A stretch of 64,000 nt of DNA from Adiantum capillus-veneris (taxonomy: Eukaryota; Streptophyta; Polypodiopsida; Polypodiales; Pteridaceae), in NCBI GenBank assembly GCA_014529385.2, contig CM043946.1, positions 18,807,077 to 18,871,076 of the forward strand, read 5' to 3'. Below, piece by piece: positions 30,317 to 42,590 of the stretch; the first letter of the stretch is position 1; each line of letters starts with the position of its first letter. The notes under the pieces were generated by a model. It searched no databases, was not told the DNA's origin, and saw nothing but the letters and a program-made list of their open reading frames with translations. The translations under genes and the position numbers were made by a program.

Positions 30317-32160
30317 ATGGATCAAGATATGGCTGGTAAGTGTTTTTGAGCTAGAATCTTCGCAGTTAGAGCTACTGAGCTAACGAATATTCTTGACTTT
30401 AACGTTTTTCGAAAAGCTTGTACTGATTTGAAATACCTCTTTGTAGACCCAAACACGGACAACGATGATGTTCAGCTTCATGATGCACAGTTGGAATCGG
30501 AAAGCTCTAGTATTGAGAAAAAATGCATCTCAGTAGCTCGTAGCACTTCTAAGTCACCTTTTGTTGACAAGCCGACTTCAACGTCTGCCTTGTCTTCTCC
30601 TCAAAAGGGTTTGGTCTCTTCGAAGATATTTGAAAAGCTTAGTCCTAAACAACAGCTCCTAAAATCGAAAGCTCTCAAAAAGGCCCTTACTTTTGCTCGT
30701 GGTAATGTTGATTTGTGATTATTCTTGTCTTTAGTTTGTAGAATGAACCATTGCTTTTCGGAGATTGAAGTTTTGGTATTTATTAACTAGGTCTTGCTTC
30801 GAAGCCAAATCAAGACCTGCCTGCTGCATCTATCAATTTTGCAAAGCAGAGTGAGGAACCTATAAGTGATAATTTCACTTCTCAATTAGCGCTTGTGCCT
30901 ACCCTTAGAGTTTTGTGTATCTCTGAACTCTTTGATGCTATAACCTTTCGGTTTGCTTTCGAGGGCAAGGTATTGTGTAAGTACGACACCTATAAGATTG
31001 CCAAAGCCAACTATGCTCGTCATCTCAAAGCCGATTTGATAGATAGGGAATCAAAAAACACCATTACTTTTGTCGTTACCGAAGTATTCATCGACGAATT
31101 TGTTGAGTCCTTCGATTGTGGGGAGTTTGTGCGCATAGAGGGTTCATACGTAAAGAGAGAGGTTTCGAAAGATGGTGGAACTAGCATGTGGACGCTATAT
31201 GCAAATGCCTCAACTCTTGTTGTAAAGGCTGAAAGTTTCGCTTGCGCTTTGCAGCTATATCTTGAGCACAAAATCAGAGACTTGCTTGCCGCTAAAGGTG
31301 CTATTGAGTTTGCACCTACTATTGCCTTTGTTATTGTGAAGATTGAGACTTCTACTAGGGCTGATGGTGGAGATAGTTACAGATTGACCATTGCAGATGG
31401 GCCTGCTTCAAGTGACAGAGCAAGTGTAAGTACTTGTTTTAAAGTGTTCAAGTTTGACCAAAGTGTAGAGTTTTGATATACCCTTCTCTTCTTTCTGTAG
31501 TTGCTATTTGTTCCTTCTAGGCGTGTGGATTACCATCGCATGGTTGACACTTTGAAGACAAAAGGATCATATTCATGTGTCGCACACCACATCAACGTTT
31601 TTAAATCAGCATCCACTACCTTATCTGTTGTTGATGCAACTTTGATTTGTCCTTTACCTTAGAACTTGAAGGCTGCTTTTTCGCAACATCTTTCCAAGCA
31701 AGTTTCAAGCATGGGTTTTGGAAAGAAGGTAAAAGATTCTTGTGATAACAAACCTTGAGTGTGACACTTTCCAAACATTTTTTTTTGTTATGTGCAGGTT
31801 TTTGGAAGTTTGGAGATTATAAATATCAACAGTTTGGAAGTGGAGTATGTGTGTGGTACATGTAAAGGCTGAAATGTCAGCTGTCAAATATGCAATCCGT
31901 TTTGCTACTCCTGTGGGCAGCCTGTGCAGATTTTGAAGGTGCCTTCTTTGCAAACTAAAATCAACCTGCAGAATGGTGAAGCTGTTATGGTTATATTGCA
32001 AGGGAATGTGGTCGACACTGTTTTAAATCTTCCGCGACCCTTTCTTACTCTTTTCGATGAGAATTTGGTGGAGTTGAAGTCGTCTCTCATTGCTCTCACA
32101 ATAAATGGGACATTTTCAGTTGACAAGAATGGCTATGTAACAGAATACAAAGAGGCTTAA
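30317..32160 (+). pseudogene. RPA1-like ssDNA-binding protein of the rolling-circle element, five exons
   Basis: A consistent gene model is 30317-30335, 30447-30701, 30791-31425, 31501-31728 and 31798-32160; every intron is GT...AG and the phases agree, giving 499 codons. The middle exon encodes an OB fold (VLCISELFDAITFRF, then the YARHLKADLIDRESKN segment). The last has an RPA1-type zinc site: CGTC, then CQIC, CYSC and GQPVQI. RPA-like proteins bind single-stranded DNA during rolling-circle transposition. Two in-frame stops are present: TAG at 31660-31662, where Gln would fit, and TGA at 31870-31872, where Trp would fit. Both are explained by single C-to-T or G-to-A changes, typical of methylated elements. 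Confidence 0.75.
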
Positions 32161-32207
32161 GCTCTTCTCTTTTATATTTTGGTCCTTGTAATGCACTTCT
32201 AGGCATT

Positions 32208-32981
32208 ATGGCTAGCTCGCCTCTATCGTTTGTAGTGAACAGTAAAAGGTTGAATGTTGAGCCTAACTTTTTGTACACCTTTCCTAGTAATCATGATGTT
32301 TTGCAAGCTTTAATTTATCTCTTTACTTGTCCTTTGTCTCTTTTGGAGTTGGCCGAAAAAGTTCTTCTTAATGTGATAGTTGAAGATATAGCGAACGATG
32401 ACGATTCAACAAAAAATGTGTGGGTTGTACCTTGGAGAAAGTTTTCTCCTCTTGATGTGGTTTCCTTGCATGACCATCTCCACACCTTGATGGCTACACC
32501 TTGATGTTCTCAGTATTTAAGCATGCACTTAGTCGATTTATTTTGTCGTCAATTTGGTGTCGTGTGTAATGTGCATATCTTTCAAAACAACAAGCTCAAA
32601 AATTCTGTCTTTTGTGGTGATTCTAATTTGGCATCTTCATCCACAACTCCTTTGCTTGTTTCATACAATGCCATTGCTGAGTTTTTATGGCTTCCACTAT
32701 CTGCCAACCATTTGAAACAACCTTGTTGTATGTGGAGCAAAGATGCGATTACTTGCTTGGCCAACTTGATTAAAGAGAGACCTATAGCTAACGCTAAAGA
32801 GATAGCCAATTTGTTTCAAACCACATGTTCTTTTTCATTCTCAACCAAACAATTAGTCATGACAAAGATTTATAAAATTTGGAATAAGGCTCAAAAGAAT
32901 GGTGATAGAGTTCCAAAAGAACGCTTGTCTACATTTGCAAGAAAGATATTGGATGTCCCCATCTACCCTTGTGATAAATAG
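32208..32981 (+). pseudogene. Helentron-associated ORFs with Myb/trihelix-like segment
   Basis: Two consecutive frames, 32208-32504 and 32523-32981, are separated by one stop and a short gap. The first is an unrecognised acidic/hydrophobic protein. The second contains W-x6-CLANLIKER...AKEIANLF...FSTKQLVMTKIYKIWNK (about 32730-32895), whose Trp, Leu and helix spacing resembles a Myb/SANT or trihelix DNA-binding fold. They may be the N-terminal part of the Rep protein or a separate accessory gene. No function is asserted. Confidence 0.45.
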
Positions 32982-35900
32982 TGTGGAACGTCGTCTTGTT
33001 TCTCTTAGGATTCCATTTGCTCAAATAAGAGAGCTTAGCTTTGAGGGGCAATATGGAATGCGAGGAAGCATTGTCGATGTTATGGCAGACTTGTCAAGAA
33101 TTCAAACATTGTTGCCTCGTTTTGCTAATGACCAAGCCGTAATCATTGTCGAGATCAAACGAAAATTAGAGTACGATCATGCCTATATAAGCGGTGTTGT
33201 GCGTCCCGTATTTGTGCTCCTTGCATTAGAACAACTCATGCAAAAGCCATTGTATATCGAAAGTGGTGCTGCCATTGATCCTTGTTGGCCGTCTTCATTT
33301 TGACTAGAATCTGATATTGCTATGTCTCCTGAATTTGACGCATCCGCGGATGAAATTGAAGCACCATCAAACACTCTCATCCACGGTCTCTACTCAGCCC
33401 AACAAGTTGTGGATCACAATGCGCATGCTAAGAGTGTTGCACCTTGTGAGGGGTTTACTCCATTGAGTCTATTTGACGATGAAGCTTGTGAAGAATTGTC
33501 TTTTCCAACGCTATTCTTTGGAGAAAGAAGACGTTATCATCTGTTGGCAAAGCGAAAATATCAAAAAGTGGCCCAATGGGAGCTTAAGAATGTTGACAGG
33601 CGGTTTGCAAGAGACATTGAGAACATTTTTTTCAAGACAATGAAGATTATCATTGGCAAAGTCCTCGTTTCCATATGGGTGCGCTTGCGTAAGGGGAAGT
33701 TGCAAGGTCGACACCTTCAAGCTAAAGATGTCCAATCGACAACCAACGTTGAGAAATTGCTCTCATCACAAATTGGTTATAATGACTTTGAGAGCTTCGC
33801 ACTTCCACTGACTACAAATCAAAGCTTAAGCACAATGCTTTTGCCATGATTCGCCAATTGAAACAACCCACTTTTTTCATCACATTCTCGTGCGCAGAGC
33901 AAAGGTGGAAGCCTTTGATAGATTGGTTGACAAAATTGAATCCAAATATCATTCAAGAACAACAACCCACTAAGAGTGCTTACATTAGAGCTCTTATCCG
34001 ATCAGATCCCATCACGACAGCTCGGTATTAAGTTCACAGATTCAAGGAGATGAAGAAAGAAATAAAACGCAACAGAAGTATACTTGGTGAGCTCATAGAT
34101 TATTTCTTCGTCACCGAGTTCCAACAAAGAGGAAGCCAGCATGACCATGGATTGCTTTAGATCAAAAGATGCACCTATATTTGGAGTTTCGTCAAACACT
34201 GAATTAGTAGACTTTATTGACACACATATAAGCACAAACAAAGACGAGCTTGATGAATCCTTAAGGTCTGTCCAAATTCATTCTCATCGCAAAACATGCA
34301 AAAAACGCAAAACTTTATGTCGCTTCGGCTTTCCGCGTCCACCCGCAAGAACGACGCTCATTTTATATCCTGTCGCAGTGAGTGACTCAACCAGAAAACT
34401 TCTTGCTGAGAAAAAGGCGTGCATCGACAAGAAGTTGCTTGCTTTGGGTCGTGAACCTGTATTGTCATTTGATGTGTGGTTGGAGATGCTATGCATCGAT
34501 GAAGAGCACTATCTCCAAGCGCTCTGCGTAAATCTCTCAAAGCCAACGCTGCTTCTAAAAAGAGACCCAAAAGACATCTTCACAAATAACTTCAACAAAA
34601 AACTATGTGCTTTGTGGGATGCAAACATGGACATTCAATTCATTTTCAATGCCCACGGTGCTGCTGCGTACTGTACATCATACATGACAAAGAACGACAC
34701 ATCCATAAGCAAGGCGACGAAACAAACTCTTGAAAGATGCAAGAAAGACAACTTGCCAACATTGGAGCGATTGAAAAAAATTGGTGGTGCCTTGATCAAC
34801 GCACAGGAAATGACATCGCAACAAGCAACATATGTCGCCCTTTCGCTACCTTTGCATAGTGCTACCAGGCAATTAGTATTTGTGAATGCCGAGTATTGGA
34901 GCTACGAACGCACATTGCTGCTTAAAAGGAGAACCACATTGGATTCTTTACAACCCGAAGACACAAACATCTTCTTCGATGACGTGGTGACAAAGCACAC
35001 AGATTGTCCACCTAGTTGTCAATCCTTGTGCTTGGCTGAGTATGCGAGCAACTACAAACTTGTACGAGGCTGCCCATGCAAGCTAAAAAAGCCTCGCATC
35101 ATTAGATATGCCAACTTCAACATGGCAAAAGACCCTGAGAGACATTAGCATGAGCTTTGCTTGCTATTCCTTCCTTTTGTTGGTGAAGAATCAAGCTTCG
35201 AACCAGCTCCAAACTCTTGGAAGGACAAATATAACGATCACCTTGCAATCATAAATGAGAATCGTCAAAAGTTCTCAAACTTGGAGCCCATAGCTTCCAA
35301 CATTTCAGAATCCTCATTGTGCCCATCATCGATAGCACAAACTGCAGAACTTCACAAGTACGATCTAGATCTTGATCTTTGACGCACTCCACTTGTGACA
35401 AGGCCCTTGCCTGCTTTTAAGAAGCTGGCACTTCCAAATGAGCAATATCATGCACTTATCGAAACACTGAACATTGAACAACAATCACTTTACGAAGATG
35501 TGTTGACCAGAAAACGATTAAACCCAGCACAACCTATCAATCTGTTTTTGACGGGTGGGGCAGGAACAGGAAAGACTTTTGTGCTGCAAACTATAGTCCA
35601 AGGACTCATTCGCCATTATAATCTAGCTATCCAACTTGACATTGAGCTCCCCACAACTTTGCTAATGGCATATACAGGAAAAGCCGCCTTCAATCTTGGA
35701 GGGACCACAATTCACTCAGCTTTGCGCTTGCCCCTTGTTCTCCAAGCGAACGTAGGCCTCTCTTCAAGTAGTCTTGCCGAACTCTCACAACTATACAAGA
35801 ATCTTAGACTGGTTGTATTTGACGAAGCCTCTTTGATAGGTAATAGACTTGTGAGAATCATAGACACAAGGCTTCGTGCTATCAAGCATAACCACACGAA

Positions 35901-37492
35901 GCCATTTCGTGCCTTGGATGTTATATTTTGTGGAGATCTTTGCCAAGCAAGCCCAGTCCGGGCCACCGGCCTCTTTCTGGCATACAAACATTAAATGCCA
36001 CGAACTAAAGAAAATAATGCGCCAATCAGATAAGAAGTTCATTTCAGTTCTCAACAGAATACAAAAGGCTGAACACACAACCGAGGATTTACTCTACATC
36101 AACTCCACTCTCACCAACAAGCCTTTCGACAAGTTCATCATACCTCACCTATTCTTCACGAATAACTTGAAGAATCAACATAATCGCCTTATCTTCGATG
36201 GTTTGACAACCCAACCATACATAGTACATGCAAAAGACACCTTCCACAAAACATGTTCAAAAAATCTTGTCGTTCCAAAAGACCCCCAAATGACTGCAGT
36301 TTTGGCTTCCGTCCTAGAGCTCAAAAGTGAGATGATAGTTGAGGTCTCTGGTGGAAATATCAACATATGCGATGGCCTGGTAAACGGTGCCGATGGAATC
36401 CTCAAACACATAGAGAGAAGAAATCATACACATATTGCATGGATACAATTCTTTGACTCTTCGATGGGGATAAAGCAGCATGCAGAAAGTACACGGCTCT
36501 ACAATCAACACATTGAGCAACAATGGACACCAATACTTGAAACAAAAAAAGAATTCCAAATTGGAAAGAATTTGCTAAATAGCGTGTTTAGAACACAACT
36601 CCCTATTCAAGCAGCAAATGCACGCACAATCCTTAGATCGCAAGGCTTGACAATGCAGGCTATTGCATTCGATCCAAGTGCAATCAATGCGCATGGCCTG
36701 GTATACACAGCTCTTTCCCGAGTTAAGGATCCTGTTAATCTTCATATCCTCAAGCCGATACTTCCAAACCATATCAAAATTGATACAAATGTCCTTTCAG
36801 AGCTTGAGAGGCTAGAAAAAGATGCAAAATGGAAATATGAGGTTTGTTTCCCTTCCCTTTTCAAAGACACGCATTACATCATTCAGTCTCTCAACGTTGT
36901 CTCCATCAAAAAACATCTTCACAAAATCAAATCCGATCCCAACTTCATGGCATCAGACATTTTGTGCCTTAAAGAGACAAGGGAAAAGGTTGCGTTTAAC
37001 TATCTTGCGCCGGATTTTAATCACATTCACCACTTCAACAAATTTGGTATGTCGGTCTTTTGCAGGAAGCATATGACCACTCATTCCACAAACAGATTCT
37101 CAGCTCCTGGAGTCGAAATAATTGAGGCGTTCTTTTCTGCGCATGATATGCCTTCGTTTCATATAGTTTTAGTTTACAAATCACCAAAAGCTCCTCTGCA
37201 ATCTTTAGTGCAGCTCCTAAATAGCGTGTTTGATAAGACTACTGACATCCAAACAAGCGTCATCATTGGCGATTTCAACATTCACAATGATCTCATGAAC
37301 ACACAGTATCGACAATTGGAAGAAGAACTGCAATTGCGTGGATACAAGCAACAAATTCACGATGTGACCACTGTGTACAACTCAAAGCTTGATCACATTT
37401 GGTTCAAAACCAGTGTCACATCCCCAATTTCTGGCACAAGATTTTGCTATTGGTCAGACCGCTCTTCCACCCATCTTTTGCTCCCAAAATAA
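32982..37492 (+). pseudogene. Rep-helicase-endonuclease polyprotein of a helentron-like element
   Basis: The parts are colinear but broken. The N-terminal Rep region (LVSLRIPFAQIREL, WELKNVDRRFARDI, FFKTMKIIIGKV) runs to about 33850, where a frameshift precedes PTFFITFSCAEQRW. The HUH site reads EFQQRG-SQ-HDH (His codons 34140-34148), then a TAG where Trp is expected. Twin catalytic tyrosines lie at 34669 and 34681 (Y-CTS-YMTK). Stops at 35146 and 35380 precede a PIF1 helicase with Walker A GGAGTGKT (35554-35577), FDEASLI and CGDLCQASPV, then a frameshift near 35985. The last 538-codon frame runs from helicase motifs (VYTALSRV) straight into an EEP endonuclease: DILCLKETRE, VIIGDFNIH, LDHIWF and YWSDRS, where SDH is usual. 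It would nick, strand-transfer and unwind DNA. Confidence 0.8.
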
Positions 37493-37983
37493 TGCCCTCA
37501 TCTATTCTCTTTTGAGCGGAACACAAGAAACTCAGCACTCATCATCTAACAATTTCCCCTCAGCTAGCTATCTAAGATCCTTGGTTTGCTCCTTTCCGTT
37601 TCTTTTATTCTTGCTCTCTATCCAGTTTGTGTTGGTTTTTTGTCGACCTATCTTCCCATCTTCTTGCGGTAATCCCCTTAATGAAGGATTCAAGGTGTGA
37701 GGACACCAAGTACGTGCGACACAAGTGGCTTGACGTCTACGGCATGCATTAATCATACACAAGCAAGTACGCTTGCAAAAGCTTACGCACATTGTGTGTC
37801 TTGAACCAAGCAAGTAGCTCAACTGAACCATGGAGTCAACAACACGAACAAGAAAATCGCTCGTTCAGAACTGCACAGTGTATATAGCAGACCATGTCAT
37901 AACGTAGTCAGCTACAAATACAACCCGTTCGAGGAACAAGTCTCATTGATTGCGCCACCACTTCTTGCACCAGCAGAAAGCGG
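37493..37983. other. Gap between the rolling-circle genes and the captured-gene cluster
   Basis: About 490 bp without a gene. It should contain the 3' end of the helentron-like element if that element ends here, but I see no convincing terminal hairpin with CTRR and no repeat of the 5' region. Confidence 0.4.
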
Positions 37984-38639
37984 ATGAGCGCGGGCACGCA
38001 TGAGTGCAACCCAGAAACTAGAGAATCTAGTTGTCCTCCTGGATTCCAAATCACATTCACTAAGCCCGCTTGCACATCACAAGATGAGCCCACCAGAAAA
38101 TGTAGTTGTCCACAGGAATACCAGATGCCAAACTTCAAATCTACTTGCGTCCCAATTGACCCTGCCCATACCTTGCACGCCATCGATGTCTCCTACCATC
38201 CCCAACCCTTCGCTTTTATGGTGGCCTCTCAAGACGAGTGTCGGAGTTTCTGTGAGCAGAACGCATCTTGTAATGCAGCTCTCTTTGATTCCAACAGCTC
38301 GTCTTGCGCCCTCTTCCCTACGCTCTACACTGTCACTCTACCTTCTCAAGGCATAGCAACAACGCAGGTCATGTTCCTCAAAATCACATCTACCAGCTCC
38401 AACAGAAGCTCTAGAACTTCCATTACCATCATTGTAAGTACCACCATTGTGGGTACTGTGTTAATCATAATCATAGCTTTCCTGCTCATATGGAGGTGGT
38501 GGTGGCAGCCTCGCCATATCCGCATGAAAGCGCAAGAACGCTTCTTGCAGGAGATATCAAAACAGCCGCCACAATACTCATATAAGGAGCTTCAAGCGGC
38601 CACGAATGATTTCTTGAAAAGGCTCGGTTCAGGCGGGTA
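37984..38639 (+). pseudogene. PAN-domain receptor-like kinase fragment (ectodomain, TM, start of kinase)
   Basis: A 218-codon frame covers the end of a Cys-rich PAN/EGF-type ectodomain (CPPGFQ, CSCPQEYQ, CRSFCEQNASCNAALF), a long hydrophobic transmembrane span (about residues 145-170, ending IWRWWW) and the juxtamembrane motif YSYKELQAATNDF. It stops at LGSGG inside the glycine-rich P-loop of the kinase. The layout is that of G-type lectin S-receptor-like kinases. The kinase domain resumes about 1.65 kb later at 40290, after NPH3-derived sequence, so the gene was split. As it stands it cannot signal. Confidence 0.75.
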
Positions 38640-38879
38640 GAGAAGTTTGGCATCATTCAGTTATGTGTCGATTCTCTTGCAATGAAAGCCAGCTTTTATG
38701 ATAGTTGTTGCACTCCCAACCCCAACTCCATCAGTTCTCCAAACCCTTGCTCCATTTCTCCCTCTTCCAAACCCAGGACGTCAAACCAAACCCGAATATC
38801 ACCGGGAATTAATGGTAATTCTGCTCATTTTAATTGCAAATCACCAAATCATAATCAGAGTCACTCATGCCCTTGCTCT

Positions 38880-40060
38880 CCGGATCCTTGCTGCAGAACA
38901 CCCACTCCAAAAGCAACCATTGCAATGCAAAGCATAACTGGTGGTGTGAGGACATGTCCTCCCGGTCCATGTACATGATGGAGAGAGTGGTCATGGCGCT
39001 GCAATCCCATTGCATTGACAATAAACACATAAGCAAGGTTCTGTTGAGGTACTTGGAAGCTTCATTGCCATTGCTAGGTTACAGTTCTCTGTCCAAATGG
39101 TGTTGAAGAGGACAATGTTGATGAAAAAACTTTTAAGGAGTCAGTAGTGCGCCTCTTACATTGCTTAGAATGGGCCTCAATGCCAGTGAAATCGCTTTTT
39201 GAATTACGCAGGGTTTCCATAACCATGGTCGCTTCCTGCTCTTGTAGACAACAGATTGAGCAGATGATTGGGTGTTAGCTTCACAGAGCCACCTTGGAAA
39301 ACATACTAATACCTCGAGCCAATGCTCGAAATCGCAGATGTTGCCTCTATGATGTTGATTTGGTTCTACGCTTGCTAAAATTTTTTAATCCATGGAGAGG
39401 CAGTAGCCAAGCTGCAAGGGGAGTCTGGGCATAATGGCAATCTTGATCCTGTGGAAGAGCTCGAGCTCAAGCATGGGTATGGTGGTGCAATCAAGTCAGC
39501 ACCAATCAGAGTCGTGGGTACGCTTATCGACAAGTATTTAGCAGAGGTTTCTCCTGATTTATACCTAAAAGCTTCTAAATTTACTGAACTTGCTGAAGCG
39601 CTCCCTTCTACTGCCAGGGACACACATGATGGGCTCTACAAGGCTCTGGAGATATACCTTTAGGTACTGCAATGCTGTCTTCTTAAGGGTGACTCTGCTT
39701 GTGGTGATTTCTATACCGACCCAAGATGCAATTCAAGTTTGCAGAGCTGTTCATTTTGACAAGCTTTCATTTGAATCATGGAAGCATGTAATGGAGAACC
39801 CTCAAATTCCAGCATGGATTAGTTTTCGGGTTCTGGCCTTGCAGTAGGACAAGTTGAGGGCTGCCCTAGGAACAAGCTTCCCATGTTCAAGGCGAACAAG
39901 TTCTGAAGATGGCAGTCAATGTCCAGCACTTGCAACAGAGTACACGTCAGTCATAAGGCAAAATGAAGAACTGAGGTCAGATCTGCGCACTATGCAGGCC
40001 AAAATCAAGGAGCTGGAGAAACTTTGCAAGGGTTTGAGGTCTCAAATGTCACAAGATGTA
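38880..40060 (+). pseudogene. NPH3-domain (BTB/NPH3) gene relic
   Basis: Pieces of a plant NPH3-domain protein appear in order across frames: EDMSSRSMYMMERVVMAL (about 38950-39005), [19 protein letters not shown] followed by [21 protein letters not shown] (39525-39655), FDKLSFESWKHVMENPQIP (about 39755-39815), WISFRVLALQ, and a C-terminal RQNEELRSDLRTMQAKIKEL coiled coil (39955-40020). NPH3-family proteins are CUL3 adaptors in phototropin and auxin-transport signalling. Stops and frameshifts are frequent. It interrupts the receptor-kinase sequence in its P-loop. Whether it came as a processed copy or a captured genomic fragment is unclear. Confidence 0.72.
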
Positions 40061-40289
40061 TGGTTGAGCTGCTAGATTCTGAGAAGCTGTTAAGAAACCA
40101 ATTGAGGAAGGTGTTAGCCCATGTTTGTAGTAGCTCTACATATATTTTGCAAGAAGCTATGTCAAACAGTGGCATGCTTCGGCACAGACTCAAGTTATGG
40201 CAGGGAGTGCAAGCTGACACTTTCAAAGCAAGAGGAAGGGCACTGGACTTCATGGAGTGCTTACAGATCCTATCAGCTTCTACCTCAGC

Positions 40290-40490
40290 TCAAAGAGAAG
40301 CCAATGGGTTTGTCAAGGTGCCAGTTAAGAGGTTGGATCAAGTTGGAGTTTCAACACAACACAACATGGATAACCAATTCAAAGCAGAGGTTGCGGCGAT
40401 CGGTAGCATGTCGCACGTCAATCTGGTTTCTCTGAAAGGATTCTGCATGGAGAAGAATGCACGTTTGTTAGTATTCGAGTTTATGCCAAG
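40290..40490 (+). pseudogene. Receptor-like kinase domain fragment (N-lobe)
   Basis: The frame reads KVPVKRLDQ, FKAEVAAIGSMSHVNLVSLK and then GFCMEKNARLLVFEFMPR, the beta3-Lys, alphaC-Glu and hinge segments of plant receptor-like kinases, and fits directly after the P-loop left at 38639. It ends abruptly before the catalytic loop and is joined in frame to the lipid-transfer sequence that follows. Confidence 0.7.
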
Positions 40491-40521
40491 GAGAGCTTGC
40501 AGTAGACGGGAATCCAAGAAG

Positions 40522-40863
40522 ATGGCTAGCAGCAAGTTTGGCTATGGAGTAATGGGTTTGTGCGTAGTTATGCTGCCGATGATTCTCCTGGCAAGCGACA
40601 TAGCAAGGCAAACGCCTGTGCAAGCTCCGGCCTCCATCACCGACTGCGATTCGGTGGTGTTAGAATTGCCGGACTGCCTGGGGTATGTCATGGGAGGCGT
40701 GGCGACGCCTCCTGCTACGTAGTGCTCTAACCTCTCGGCCGTTATCAGTACCTCGCCGCAATGTCTTCGCCAGCTCTACAACACCTTCTTCACAGGCCCG
40801 CTTAACATCAACATCACCCAAGCTGTGAATTTTGCCCCCTGTGTGCAAGCTCACCACTCCTGA
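40522..40863 (+). pseudogene. Non-specific lipid-transfer protein-like (LTPG type) relic
   Basis: A Met followed by a hydrophobic signal peptide (YGVMGLCVVMLPMILLAS) leads into an eight-Cys-type pattern: DC, LPDCLGYV, ATPPAT, then TAG TGC where a CC pair is expected, SNLSAV, CLRQL (usually CLCQL) and a final Cys segment, ending at TGA near 40863. These proteins carry lipids in the cell wall or at GPI-anchored sites. The nonsense codon at 40720-40722 and loss of two cysteines make it non-functional. It is fused in frame behind the kinase fragment. Confidence 0.65.
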
Positions 40864-41019
40864 CCCCAGCCTCTGCTCAGGTGCGTGCACACTCCCTCTC
40901 TCAACCCTGCATCTTGGATAGGTCCCTTTTTTGTGTAGCAATTGGCCGCTCAGTTTACAAACTCAATTGTGGTACCATCACTTGATCCTTGCAGACAACA
41001 AGGTGATGTGCTGTAAGGC

Positions 41020-42590
<1,571 letters not shown>

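Larger units (their letters stand above)
30110..37492 (+). mobile_element. Helentron-like rolling-circle transposon, coding region (ends not located)
   Basis: The sequence holds, in order and on one strand, a TATA box (30110-30117), an RPA-like gene with introns, two short ORFs with a DNA-binding-like segment, and a Rep-helicase with a C-terminal endonuclease. Rep + PIF1 helicase defines Helitrons. The extra EEP endonuclease fused after the helicase is the hallmark of helentrons. Nonsense and frameshift changes in every gene show that it is inactive. I could not find terminal repeats or a 3' hairpin, so coordinates mark the coding span only. Confidence 0.78.

Noticed and set aside
37984-38639. 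A functional receptor-like kinase gene
   Set aside because: It stops inside the P-loop and its kinase N-lobe lies 1.65 kb away beyond unrelated sequence.
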